From the NCBI RefSeq assembly GCF_040654195.1, contig NZ_JBFAHM010000016.1, positions 1 through 64,000 of the forward strand: 64,000 nt of DNA, read 5' to 3'. Shown piece after piece: positions 38,605-47,247 of this stretch (its first letter is position 1; each line of letters starts with the position of its first letter). The stretch is from Hamadaea sp013361475. GTDB taxonomy: Bacteria; Actinomycetota; Actinomycetes; Mycobacteriales; Micromonosporaceae. The position numbers and the translations under genes were made by a program. The notes below the pieces were generated by a model, which ran no database searches, was not told where the DNA came from, and saw only the letters and a program-made list of their open reading frames with translations.

Positions 38605-40152
38605 TTAGATGTCGCGGAAGGTCTCGATGCTCGCCCCCAGCTCGGTGAGGCGCTCGGCCAGCTGCTCGTAGCCGCGGTTGATCACATACACGTGCCGGAG
38701 CACCGACGTGCCCTTCGCCGCCAGCATCGCGAGCAGGACGACAACCGCCGGGCGTAGCGCGGGCGGGCAGACGACTTCGGCGCCGGACCAGTGGGTGGGA
38801 CCGGTGATGTGCAGCCGGTGCGGGTCCATCAGGGTCACCCGGGCGCCGAGCTTGGTCAGCTCGGTCAGGTGCAGCGCCCGGTTCTCGTAGACCCAGTCGT
38901 GGACCAGCGTCGACCCTTCGGCCACCGCCGCGATCAGCGCGAAGAACGGCAGGTTGTCGATGTTCAGGCCGGGGAACGGCATCGGGTGGATCTTGTCGAT
39001 CGGCGCGCGGAGCCGGGACGGGCGCACGGTCACGTCGACCAGGCGCGTACGCCCGTTGGCGGCGGCGTATTCGTCCGTCTGGTCGTAGTCGAGCCCCATC
39101 TCCGTCAGCAGGGCCAGTTCGATCTCCATGAACTCGATCGGGACGCGGCGTACGGTGATCTCGGAGTCGGTGACGACGGCGGCGGTGATGAGGCTCATCG
39201 CCTCGATCGGGTCCTCCGAGGGCGCGTAGTCCACATCGGAGTCGATGATCGCCTTGCCGTGGACGGTCAGCGTCGTCGTGCCGATGCCGTCGATGCGTAC
39301 GCCGAGGTCGGTGAGGAAGAAGCACAGATCCTGCACCATGTAGTTCGGGCTGGCGTTGCGGATGACCGTCACCGCGTCCCGGCGGGCCGCCGCCATCAGG
39401 GCGTTCTCCGTCACGGTGTCGCCGCGTTCGGTCAGCACCACCGGCCGGGCCGGGTGCACGCTCGGGTCGACGTCGGCGTGGTAGAGACCGCCGGTCGCCT
39501 TCACCTCCAGGCCGAACGGGCGCAACGCGATCAGGTGCGGCTCGACGGTTCGCGTGCCCAGGTCGCAGCCTCCGGCGTACGGCAGGGAGAACGTGGCGTG
39601 GTCGTGCATGAGCGGCGCGAGGAACATGATGATGCTGCGCGTGCGCCGCGCCGCCACGACGTCGAGCGAGTCGAGGTCGAACCGTGCGGGCGGGGTGATT
39701 TCGAGGTCGTTGTCGGCGTTGAGCCAGCGGTGCTTGACGCCGATGCTGCCGAGGACCTCGAGGATGCGGTTGACCTCCTCGATCCGCGCGACCTTGCGCA
39801 AGGTCGTACGCCCACGGTTGAGCAGGGACGCGCACAGCAACGCGACGCCGGCGTTCTTGCTGGTCTTGACGTTGATGCTGCCGGAGAGCCGGCGGCCGCC
39901 CTCGATGCGCAGGTGCATCGGGCCGGAGTGGCCGAGCGAGACGATCTCGGAGTCGAGCACCTCGGAGATGCGGCTGAGGGTGTCGAGGCTGAGGTTCTGG
40001 TTGCCCTGTTCGATCCGGTTGATCGCGCTCTGGCTGGTGCCGAGGGCTTCGGCCAGGCGGGCTTGGGACCAGCCGCGGTGGCGGCGGGCGTCGCGGATGA
40101 GGGTGCCGATGCGGCGTAGCGTGTCACCGGAGCGCGTCAGGCTTTCAGGCAT
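38605..40152 (-). CDS. HTH-MurA fusion (EPSP-synthase-fold enolpyruvyl transferase)
   Basis: Protein of 515 residues. Residues about 15-72 are an XRE-type HTH (LIRDARRHRGWSQARLAEAL, SQSAINRIEQGNQNLS). Residues about 80-515 are a UDP-GlcNAc 1-carboxyvinyltransferase. MurA residues kept include Lys99-Asn100 (KTSKNA), Arg172, Cys196 (AGGCDLGTR, the PEP-binding Cys), Arg201, an Asp in PFPGLNIDNLPF and the NRGYE segment (DRGYE in standard MurA). Full length and motifs suggest an active enzyme joined to a DNA-binding domain. It could control its own gene through the palindrome 11 bp upstream. The housekeeping murA is expected elsewhere. Confidence 0.87.
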   Translation of the reverse strand: MPESLTRSGDTLRRIGTLIRDARRHRGWSQARLAEALGTSQSAINRIEQGNQNLSLDTLSRISEVLDSEIVSLGHSGPMHLRIEGGRRLSGSINVKTSKNAGVALLCASLLNRGRTTLRKVARIEEVNRILEVLGSIGVKHRWLNADNDLEITPPARFDLDSLDVVAARRTRSIIMFLAPLMHDHATFSLPYAGGCDLGTRTVEPHLIALRPFGLEVKATGGLYHADVDPSVHPARPVVLTERGDTVTENALMAAARRDAVTVIRNASPNYMVQDLCFFLTDLGVRIDGIGTTTLTVHGKAIIDSDVDYAPSEDPIEAMSLITAAVVTDSEITVRRVPIEFMEIELALLTEMGLDYDQTDEYAAANGRTRLVDVTVRPSRLRAPIDKIHPMPFPGLNIDNLPFFALIAAVAEGSTLVHDWVYENRALHLTELTKLGARVTLMDPHRLHITGPTHWSGAEVVCPPALRPAVVVLLAMLAAKGTSVLRHVYVINRGYEQLAERLTELGASIETFRDI

Positions 40153-40159
40153 GGCGAGG

Positions 40160-40178
40160 ACTATCTCATATATGAGAT
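40160..40178 (-). promoter_or_regulatory. Palindromic operator of the HTH-MurA gene
   Basis: ATCTCATATATGAGAT (40163-40178) is a perfect 16-bp palindrome, 11 bp before the HTH-MurA ATG. It overlaps a candidate -10 GATAGT (40160-40165, 7 nt before the ATG). Its A/T content is striking in this DNA. XRE-type HTH domains bind such sites, so autoregulation is likely. It also lies 22 bp upstream of the DUF2332 gene. Confidence 0.8.
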
Positions 40179-40199
40179 CGCGCGTCGCGGAGGGGCCCC

Positions 40200-41114
40200 A
40201 TGAGCGTGGCGGAGATCTACGCCGAGTTCGCCGCGGCCGAGGCCCGTGGGGTGTCGCCGATCTATGAACGGCTCGGCGAGTTCGTCTCCACCGACCCGGA
40301 TCTGCTGGCCCTGATCCCTGATCAGACCCAGCCCCAGCTGCTCTTCGGCGTCGTACGCCTCCTCGGCGGCCCGGTCGGCGATCCGGTCGCCTTCCGCGAC
40401 TTCACGATCGAGCGGTGGCCTGCAATCGAGGCGGAAATCCGACAGCGGGCAACACAGACCAACGAGCCCGGCCGGTGCGCCGTGCTGCTGCCGATCCTCG
40501 CGTCCCTCCCCCAACCGCTGGCGCTGCTGGAGGTAGGCGCATCCGCGGGCCTCTGCCTCTACCCCGATCGGTACAGCTACCGCTACGGTCTTCGCACCCT
40601 CGGCGAGGGCAGCCCAGTACTGGAGAGCACGCTGACCGGGATCGAACCACCGGCGGCCCGGCCGGAGGTGGTGTGGCGCGCGGGGATCGACCTGAATCCG
40701 CTCGACGTGACCGACCCCCGCGACATCGCCTGGCTCGACGCGCTCATCTGGCCCGACCAGCTCCATCGCCGGGACCGCCTGCGTCAGGCGACCGAGATCG
40801 CCGCAGCCGACCCGCCGCTGCTGGTCCGGGGCGACCTCGTCACGGACCTGCCAGCGCTCGCCGCCCAGGCCCCGGCGGGAGCCACGCTGGTCGTCTTCCA
40901 CACCTCGGTGCTCTACCAAGTGCCGCCATCGCGGTGGCCGTCGTTCCGTGCGACCGTCCGCGACCTGCCCGGACATTGGCTGGCCAACGACATCCCCGAC
41001 CTCATCCCGGACGCCCCGCACCCGCCGGACGGCAACACGTACAACCTGCTCGCGCTGGACGGCGTCCCGGTCGCCTGGACGCGGTCGCACGGGCAGGCGA
41101 TGACTCGCGTCTAG
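40200..41114 (+). CDS. DUF2332 family protein
   Basis: Protein of 304 residues that matches by pattern the actinobacterial DUF2332 family: EFAAAEARGVSPIYERL near the start, a LLEVGASAGLCLYPDRYSYRY segment (about 112-132) that looks like a methyltransferase motif I, GIDLNPLDVTDPRDIAWL, and PAGATLVVFHTSVLYQVP near residue 240. The motif-I-like GASAGL suggests a Rossmann fold that may bind SAM; no reaction is known to me. ATG at 40200 has GCGGAGGGG upstream. Divergent from HTH-MurA and next to its operator. Confidence 0.78.
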   Translation: MSVAEIYAEFAAAEARGVSPIYERLGEFVSTDPDLLALIPDQTQPQLLFGVVRLLGGPVGDPVAFRDFTIERWPAIEAEIRQRATQTNEPGRCAVLLPILASLPQPLALLEVGASAGLCLYPDRYSYRYGLRTLGEGSPVLESTLTGIEPPAARPEVVWRAGIDLNPLDVTDPRDIAWLDALIWPDQLHRRDRLRQATEIAAADPPLLVRGDLVTDLPALAAQAPAGATLVVFHTSVLYQVPPSRWPSFRATVRDLPGHWLANDIPDLIPDAPHPPDGNTYNLLALDGVPVAWTRSHGQAMTRV

Positions 41115-41143
41115 ATCGACGCCTCGGTGCGCCGGCGGTGTCT

Positions 41144-41206
41144 CGCGTTATCCGGGACAACGCGGCCTTCGGCATCGGGCGAGGGAACGATTTCCCGGAT
41201 AACGCG
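41144..41206. repeat. Intergenic palindromic element, family D copy 1
   Basis: 63-bp element: CGCGTTATCCGGGA (41144-41157) and its perfect 14-bp complement (41193-41206), 35-nt loop. Copy 2 at 50154-50216 has the same stem and the same loop length. The right half, from TTTCCCGGATAACGCGGTCT onward, is identical in both. Lies between co-directional genes. Confidence 0.88.
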
Positions 41207-41245
41207 GTCTTCGATCCGCGCTGCCGCCGTATCGTCGTGCCGGGT

Positions 41246-41290
41246 GCGAGGGCGAGGGCGAGGGCGCGGGCGCGGGTGCGCGGGCGCGGG
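41246..41290 (+). repeat. GC-rich hexanucleotide repeat
   Basis: Low-complexity run of GCGAGG (three units) and GCGCGG (two units) followed by GTGCGCGGGCGCGGG, ending 10 bp before the hydrolase ATG. It lies in the 5' leader and could affect ribosome access or be a slippage site. Confidence 0.75.
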
Positions 41291-41300
41291 AAGGGAAACG

Positions 41301-42056
41301 ATGAGCTGGTACGGGCCGGACGGGCAGCAGGTCTACTACGAGGACACCGGTCAGGGCGACACCGTCGTGCTGATGCCCGGCTGGGGCAGCAGCGTCGTCG
41401 ACCTCAACCGCCTGCGCGACGCGCTCGCGTACGGATTCCGGGTGATCGCCGTGGACCTACCGGGATCGGGACGCTCGCAGCCTCAACCGCGGCACTATCC
41501 ACCGACCTACTACCTGGACGACGCCTGGCTCCTGCTCGGGCTGCTCGACGAGCTGCACGTCGAGGTCGCCCACCTGGTGGGGTTCAGCGACGGCGGCGAG
41601 GAGGCGCTGCTCATGGCGGCGCTCCACCCGTCCCGGGCGCTGTCGGTCCTCACGTGGGGCGCCGCCGGGCACATCGTCGCCTCCCCCGAGGCACTCGACG
41701 GGCTCGCGAACCTGCTGACCGATCCACCGGACGAGCTCAAGCCGCTGGCGGCGTACCTGGCCGAGCACTACGGCGTCGACCAGGCCCGGATCATGGCCCG
41801 CAGCTGGGCGGAGGCGATGAGCGCCGTCATCGAGGCGGGCGGCGACGTCAGCCGGTCACGGGCGTCCGGCATCACCTGTCCCGCGCTGCTGATCGCCGGG
41901 ACCTACGATCCCTTCTGCCCGCCCGCCCTGGTACGCGAGATGGCCGACGCCCTGCCCCGTGGGACCTATCTGGAGGCAGGAGGCGGGCATGACATCCACC
42001 TGTCCCACGCCCGCTGGCTGGCGTCCACGATCGTCGACTGGCTGAGCGACCATTAG
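41301..42056 (+). CDS. Alpha/beta hydrolase
   Basis: Protein of 251 residues of the alpha/beta-hydrolase fold. Oxyanion region MPGWGSS, nucleophile elbow GFSDGG (Ser, about 96-101), acid near AGTYDPFCPP and His in GGGHDIHLSH (about 233-242). The DAWLLLGLLDELHVEVAHLV helix-strand precedes the elbow. It resembles esterase/haloperoxidase-type family members; substrate unknown. ATG at 41301 is chosen because AAGGGAA lies 5 nt upstream and the codons before it are the GC-rich repeat. The end overlaps the convergent gene by 4 bp. Confidence 0.86.
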   Translation: MSWYGPDGQQVYYEDTGQGDTVVLMPGWGSSVVDLNRLRDALAYGFRVIAVDLPGSGRSQPQPRHYPPTYYLDDAWLLLGLLDELHVEVAHLVGFSDGGEEALLMAALHPSRALSVLTWGAAGHIVASPEALDGLANLLTDPPDELKPLAAYLAEHYGVDQARIMARSWAEAMSAVIEAGGDVSRSRASGITCPALLIAGTYDPFCPPALVREMADALPRGTYLEAGGGHDIHLSHARWLASTIVDWLSDH

Positions 42057-42715
42057 CCGCGCTCGACGTCCGCCGCCCGTGCCCGGGCGTACGCGATGAC
42101 GTCGTCCGGCCGGTCCGCTCCGCGCTCGGCGTACGCCGCACATATCTCGTCGATGGCGTCGTCCAGCTCATCGGACGGCCCTTCGTCGGCCAGCAGCACG
42201 ATGAAGGGTTCCCAGAAGCCGATGCCCCGGGACGGGTCGGCCCTCATCTCCGCCAGGTAGCGGCCGGGGCGTACGAGATCGATCGCCATCGGAGCCAGGA
42301 TTCCGGCCGCCGTCGTCAACAGGTCGACGGCATGGTCGACTTCGTCCTGAGGGACCGTCCGGTACCCACCGGCCGGGATCTTCATGTGGTAGAAGGCCCG
42401 CTCCGGCCGCAGCCGGGCCTCGACGAAGCCGATGTCATACGTGACCGCCGACGCGTCGTACGCGATCGGCGGCTCACTCCGCTGGACGGCCTGGTGATTG
42501 CGGTACTCCCACCAGGACCGTGGGACGGCGCTGATCGCCACCTGCACGAAGACCGTGCCCTGGAAACTCATGACGCTCCGGGTAGTGCCGACCGCTGCGA
42601 TGCCCTCCCCCGTGACGCGCGTCCAGACGCCCCGCGAGCCCGGAAAACCCAGCGGGCGAACGATCGCGCCCACCGCGCGGTTGATCTGATTCATCGCTTG
42701 ATCGGCCGTGATCAT
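42053..42715 (-). CDS. Hypothetical protein, DUF4304-like
   Basis: Protein of 220 residues. The first half (NQINRAVGAIVRPLGFPGSRGVW, then TTRSVMSFQGTVFVQVAISAVP) has the layout of DUF4304-type proteins, an assignment made from pattern only. The second half is acidic and helical (DELDDAIDEICAAYAERGADRP). No signal peptide or membrane helix. ATG at 42715 with AGAGGG about 10 nt upstream. It is convergent with the alpha/beta hydrolase and divergent from a membrane-protein gene. Function unknown. Confidence 0.68.
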   Translation of the reverse strand: MITADQAMNQINRAVGAIVRPLGFPGSRGVWTRVTGEGIAAVGTTRSVMSFQGTVFVQVAISAVPRSWWEYRNHQAVQRSEPPIAYDASAVTYDIGFVEARLRPERAFYHMKIPAGGYRTVPQDEVDHAVDLLTTAAGILAPMAIDLVRPGRYLAEMRADPSRGIGFWEPFIVLLADEGPSDELDDAIDEICAAYAERGADRPDDVIAYARARAADVERG

Positions 42716-42815
42716 CGCTACACCCTCTCAGGGTCCCGGCTCGGGGGCATCTCCGGGTTCCGATGAGGGGTACGCCTGGAGGCGCGGTCCGCGTACCGCC
42801 AGCAAGATCAAGCGC

Positions 42816-43385
42816 ATGAGTCTCGTGAAGCCGTCCTTTCTCGCCGCACCGTTGTTCCTCGCCCTTTACGGTGTGCTCCGCCTCGCCGGGAAGGCCGACG
42901 GCGTCTACGGTCCCGGCTGGGACTGGCAACTGGCGCACTTCGCCGGAGTCCTCGGTCTGCTGCTGTTCACGCCGGTGGTTCTCGCCTTGGGACGGATGCT
43001 GCGGCCGTCGAGGTGGCGTACCACGCTCGTCGTGGTGACCCTGATCGGTCTGGTGGCCTCGGTCGTCCAATTCGGAGCGGACATCGTCGAGGGCTTCCTG
43101 GCGGCGGACAAGGCCGAGATGTCCTCGCTCAGCGACTCGTTCTCCTCAATCCCCGGCGTCACGCTCGCCTTCTACAGCGTCGGCCCGCAGCTGTTCTTCC
43201 TCGGCCTGATCGTCCTCGCCGTCGCCGCGGCGATCGCCCGCAAGCTGCCGTGGTGGAGCGCCGTCCTGGTAGTCGTCGGCATCCTGCTGCCGCCGGTCAC
43301 GCTGGACCTGATGCCGGTCGCCGGGCTGTGCCTGGCCGCCGCGTTCGCGCCGGTCGTCTTCCGGCGTACGCCGGTGGCCGGCTGA
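42816..43385 (+). CDS. Hypothetical integral membrane protein
   Basis: Protein of 189 residues with about five transmembrane helices (roughly 5-20, 38-58, 68-90, 118-140, 145-185). The sequence GVTLAFYSVGPQLFFLGLIVLAVA in the centre suggests a compact bundle. ATG at 42816 is chosen; the frame upstream (from 42708) is rich in Gly/Ser/Arg and looks non-coding. No family recognised. Followed by palindromic element C3. Confidence 0.7.
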   Translation: MSLVKPSFLAAPLFLALYGVLRLAGKADGVYGPGWDWQLAHFAGVLGLLLFTPVVLALGRMLRPSRWRTTLVVVTLIGLVASVVQFGADIVEGFLAADKAEMSSLSDSFSSIPGVTLAFYSVGPQLFFLGLIVLAVAAAIARKLPWWSAVLVVVGILLPPVTLDLMPVAGLCLAAAFAPVVFRRTPVAG

Positions 43386-43403
43386 CCCTCCTACGGTCGT
43401 TCC

Positions 43404-43506
43404 GCGCTGGATCAGGGATCCGCGTCGAATCTCGCCGGGGAGCCTCTTGGGCGAGCCGCCAGGAGTGCGGTCGGTCAAGATTCGACCGGGATCCCTGATC
43501 CAGCGC
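43404..43506. repeat. Intergenic palindromic element, family C copy 3
   Basis: 103-bp element. Outer stem GCGCTGGATCAGGGATCC (43404-43421) with its complement (43489-43506), inner stem TCGAATCT / AGATTCGA (43425-43432 / 43478-43485). The stems equal those of copy 2, but the loop has grown to 45 nt (43433-43477), against 5 nt in copy 1. An insertion within the hairpin loop while both stems stay perfect shows the stems are the conserved part. Lies between convergent genes. Confidence 0.9.
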
Positions 43507-43519
43507 GCACGCGGATGCG

Positions 43520-46500
43520 TTACTCGAAGCGCCGCCGCCGCAACGTGATGATCAGCAACAGCGCGCCGATGAGGACCGCGGCGGTGCCGGTGAACACGCT
43601 CGGCCACAGCCAGCCCGGTGCGCCGGTGTGCGGCAGGTCGTCCGCGCCCGTCGTGTCCGACGTGGTGGTCGAGTCCGCTCCGGCCGTCGGGGACCCCGTC
43701 CCGTCGGTTCCGGTCGTGGATCCGTCGGTTGCCGACGAGGTCACCGGAGCCTCCAGCGTGCCGACGCCGGGATCTTCGGTGCCGCCGCTCGATCCGGGCG
43801 TCGACGCGGTCGGGTTGCTGCCGGCGGACGGCGTCGACCCGATCGGATTCGCTCCCGACGTCGGTGCGGCCACGGCGGTCGAGGTGGCGCCGACCGGATC
43901 GACACTGCTGCCCGCCGTTGGCGTCCCGCCACCCGGCGCCGTGGTGGGCACCGGCGCGCCACCGCTGGTCGTCGCGATCGGAGTCGCCGGGGCGGCCTCG
44001 GTGACGAGGCCCGCGTCGACTGCCGGGAGGTCGCTGACGTCGTCGAGCTGTCGACCGGTCGCCGCGGCGACGAACAGGCGGCGTACGGCCAACGGCGCGG
44101 AGGTGCCGTCGGAGTTCACATTGGAGTCCCGCTGCGGGTCGGCCACCGCGTTCTCCGTCGTGAACCGGGATCCGGGCGGAGCGTCGAGATCCACCTGGTA
44201 GGAGCCGGGGCACAACTCGGCGAACCGGTAGCGGCCCTGCGCGTCGGTCGTCGTCCGGCGCTCGCTCATCGTGCAGTTCTCCGGGTCTCCGGTCAGCTTG
44301 ACGGGAATCCCGGCCAGGCTGGGTTCGCCGTCGTCGCGTACGCCGTCGCGGTCCAGGTCCCGCCAGACGCGCCCGCTGACCGAACCCGCGAGCAGGCGTA
44401 CGGTCAGGTCGTTGGACCGGACCGGCAGTGCCAGCCCGTCCGCCTTGGCCCCGAACACCCCGCCGAGTTCCTCGGCGTCCTTGGACTGCGGCGCGTCGAG
44501 GACCACAGTGGTCACCCGGGTGCCGTTGGCGGCCAGCGGGACGGTGGAGCTGACCCGGATGCCGGTGACGGCGGCCGTCTTCTCCGGGCACCGCTCCCGG
44601 CCGAACTCCTCCGCCAGGCACCAGGCGGTGTCGCCGCCGGGCTGGTTGGACTTGTCGTTGACGTCGAGGTCGATCCGATCGCCGGGTACGCCGGTGTACC
44701 GGACGGTCGCGCCGGCCGGAGCCTGCACCTTCTCCAGGACGACCGGGCCGCTGACGTCGGTGTTCGCGACGTCGCCGCTGGCCGGGACCTTCATGATGAG
44801 GTCGCTGGAGCGGACCGGGCTGGTCCAGGCGTTGGTCTCCTTGAGCAGGAAGGAGACGTCGTCCCCCACCGCCACGGCGGGCGCGGCGGCCTCCATGACC
44901 ACCCGGTACGCCCCCTGCCCGGTCACGGTCAGCGAGCGCGACGCCGTACGGTCCTCGGCCGGCGACACGTCGCAGACGGTCGAGATCGTCGCGATCGCGG
45001 TGAGGTCGTGCCCGGCCGAGACGTCCTTGGTGACGCTCGTCCGCAGATCGATGGCGGGCAGCAGTTCGTTGATGTGCCGTTCGCCGAGCTCCCAGCGCAG
45101 GCTCGTCGATCCGTCCGGCAGCTTCGTCGTGGCGGCCGGGGTGAGGCTCGCGGCGGCGTCGACGACGCGTACCTGGGCCGGGAGCTTTACCTCCACGCTG
45201 ACCGGGCAGGCCCGGCCGACCTTGGCGGTGCTGTCGGTCAAGGTGGCCTGCACGATGAACCGCACCGGCTGGTCCGGCTGGACCGACTGAAGGTCGTCCG
45301 ACGGGCGCTCGGCGCTGTCGGCCGTCTCCGCCGTCTTGACGGTGACCCGGGCAGCCGAGGCCAGCACCACCATGCGGTCCGACATCGGGCCGACCGCGCT
45401 GACGTCGTCGGGCGCCGGGCGCTCCTCCGCGCCGCCGTGACGCCCGGCCCAGCTCGCCCGGCCCCACGTCTTGACCTCCGTACCGTCGGTGGCCGACGGC
45501 GAGATCTTCTCCTCCAGCACGAACCGGTAGTAGGAGCCGACCGGCTGCGGTTCGGTGACGATCCAGCGAGCGCGGTCGACCTCGGCGGCTCCGCCGGGCA
45601 CGGCGTCCAGCGACGGATACCACGTGGCCTCGTCGTCGCCACAGCCGCTCGCCGGGCCGACCGGTCCAGTGCCCACGCCCCACGACAGCTGTGCGCCGGG
45701 CACCGGTTCCTTGCCGCCGTCGGCGAGCCCGGCGACCGCGGCGTACTGGCCGGTCGGCTGCTGGACGGAGTTGTCGAACACCGCGCACACCCGGCCCGGT
45801 TCACCGTGCGGGACCTTGCCGAGGTTCTTGGAGACGACCTGGACGGTGTACTTCGTCCCCGGAGTGATCTTGCCCTTGCGGTCGAGCGGCGTCTCCCGGC
45901 CCGGCGCGACCATGGTGGCGTCGCCGTTGGCCATCTCGGAGCCGAACAGCGTCGCGATCTCACCGGCGGCGGCGTCGTTCAGCTCGGTGCTCGCCGCGTT
46001 GTTCGTCGGCAGGTCGCCCTCGTTGAGCGCCCCCGAGATGCTCTTCACGGCGAGCCGCGGCAGCTCGGCCCGCAGCCGCAGGAAGTTGACGCCCTGCTTG
46101 GACTCGCCGTACTTCAGCAGATCCTCACCAGGGATGAAGACGACCAGCTTGCCGGCGAAGGCGTACGTGGTCTCGAGGGGCAGCGGCAGGTTGCCGTAGG
46201 TGTGCAGCGGCGACTGCTTCATGCTCGTGTCGAGCCCGTCGAGCACCACGTCCACCGTGTCGCCCGTACGCGTGCAGCCGATCGTCGCCGGGTTGCCGAA
46301 GTCTCGCGTACCGGGGAGGGCCGGGAACACCGGGTCGCCGACGCCGTTGGGGGAACACCCGACGAGCTGCCAGTCGCCGGTGCCGGGCGCCTCCGCCTCG
46401 TACAGCTTGCTCAGGTCGACGCCGAACGACAGCGCCGGATTGAGCGCCTCCACCCCGCGTACGCCCGGTCCCCGGTGGAGGATCGCGAGCGGGAAGGCGA

Positions 46501-47137
46501 TGAAGTTGCCGTAGACGCCGTCGCGCGCGCCGCCGGTGATCAGCGGTTGCGCCTCGGTCGCCGACAGGTCCCATTCCGGTGCGGCCGAGACGACCACAGT
46601 GGACTCCCCGGCCGGGACCGCCGCCACACCCTGGCCGGCGACCGTGGCCGTGGTCTTCACCTCGGCCCCGTCGGCGGCGTCGCCGTCGACCTTGAGGCTG
46701 AACTCGACGCCGTTGGTCTGGTTCGTCTGCGCGCCGATGTCGCAGCTGATGGCCTTGCCGTCGCGGCTGATCGCGTCCTCGCGGTTGGTGCAGAGCGGCG
46801 GGACGGTCTGGAAGGTCGCCGGTCCGGCGGTCACCAGGTTCGCCGTGACCTCGTCCACGGTGCCCCGGCTCGACAGGTCCACCCGGTAGGTCACGGTGTC
46901 GCTGGTCCGCACCACCTCGTCGATGGGCGAGTCGTCCTTGCCGGGACCCGATGTGGCGTCGAACGGCCGGCTGCCGCTGCTCACCAGGACCAGTTGGCTG
47001 GCCAGCGTGCCCGACGCACCGAACGCGACGCCCATGAAGGTGACGGTGCCACCGATGCCGAGTCCCAGCGCGCACGCGAGCGCGACGGTGCGCTGACGCC
47101 AGAACGGCCTGCGCGAAGTCTCGCCGTGAAGGTCCAC
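43520..47137 (-). CDS. Sortase-anchored surface protein with SdrD B-like domain
   Basis: Large exported protein of 1205 residues. Signal/anchor helix near 18-40. The bulk (about 45-920) is repeated beta-rich DUF11/isopeptide-like modules with paired cysteines. An SdrD B-type domain lies at about 930-1030 (GSVSGRVWRDLDRDGVRDDGEP, LAGIPVKLTGD, GRYRFAELCPGSYQVDLD in order). A Thr/Ser/Pro/Gly stalk (about 1060-1165) leads to LPHTG (about 1168-1172), a hydrophobic helix and the tail RRRRFE: a complete cell-wall sorting signal for sortase. GTG at 47137 with GGGGGG upstream. A role in adhesion or aerial surface structure is inference. Confidence 0.88.
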   Translation of the reverse strand: MDLHGETSRRPFWRQRTVALACALGLGIGGTVTFMGVAFGASGTLASQLVLVSSGSRPFDATSGPGKDDSPIDEVVRTSDTVTYRVDLSSRGTVDEVTANLVTAGPATFQTVPPLCTNREDAISRDGKAISCDIGAQTNQTNGVEFSLKVDGDAADGAEVKTTATVAGQGVAAVPAGESTVVVSAAPEWDLSATEAQPLITGGARDGVYGNFIAFPLAILHRGPGVRGVEALNPALSFGVDLSKLYEAEAPGTGDWQLVGCSPNGVGDPVFPALPGTRDFGNPATIGCTRTGDTVDVVLDGLDTSMKQSPLHTYGNLPLPLETTYAFAGKLVVFIPGEDLLKYGESKQGVNFLRLRAELPRLAVKSISGALNEGDLPTNNAASTELNDAAAGEIATLFGSEMANGDATMVAPGRETPLDRKGKITPGTKYTVQVVSKNLGKVPHGEPGRVCAVFDNSVQQPTGQYAAVAGLADGGKEPVPGAQLSWGVGTGPVGPASGCGDDEATWYPSLDAVPGGAAEVDRARWIVTEPQPVGSYYRFVLEEKISPSATDGTEVKTWGRASWAGRHGGAEERPAPDDVSAVGPMSDRMVVLASAARVTVKTAETADSAERPSDDLQSVQPDQPVRFIVQATLTDSTAKVGRACPVSVEVKLPAQVRVVDAAASLTPAATTKLPDGSTSLRWELGERHINELLPAIDLRTSVTKDVSAGHDLTAIATISTVCDVSPAEDRTASRSLTVTGQGAYRVVMEAAAPAVAVGDDVSFLLKETNAWTSPVRSSDLIMKVPASGDVANTDVSGPVVLEKVQAPAGATVRYTGVPGDRIDLDVNDKSNQPGGDTAWCLAEEFGRERCPEKTAAVTGIRVSSTVPLAANGTRVTTVVLDAPQSKDAEELGGVFGAKADGLALPVRSNDLTVRLLAGSVSGRVWRDLDRDGVRDDGEPSLAGIPVKLTGDPENCTMSERRTTTDAQGRYRFAELCPGSYQVDLDAPPGSRFTTENAVADPQRDSNVNSDGTSAPLAVRRLFVAAATGRQLDDVSDLPAVDAGLVTEAAPATPIATTSGGAPVPTTAPGGGTPTAGSSVDPVGATSTAVAAPTSGANPIGSTPSAGSNPTASTPGSSGGTEDPGVGTLEAPVTSSATDGSTTGTDGTGSPTAGADSTTTSDTTGADDLPHTGAPGWLWPSVFTGTAAVLIGALLLIITLRRRRFE

Positions 47138-47167
47138 GGTCCCCCCAGATCACAACAAATCACACAA

Positions 47168-47196
47168 AGTAGTCGCTTACTAGCAGAGCGTGACAA
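47168..47196 (-). promoter_or_regulatory. Candidate promoter of the surface-protein gene
   Basis: Minus strand TTGTCA (47191-47196), 17-bp spacer, ACTACT (47168-47173), about 31 nt before the GTG start. The -10 is imperfect. An alternative -35 TTGACT lies further upstream (47206-47211 region). Confidence 0.4.
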
Positions 47197-47247
47197 TCGT
47201 GCGGAGTCAACCTCGACACGGCGGAAATCCCGTGCGAACCCCGGGTA

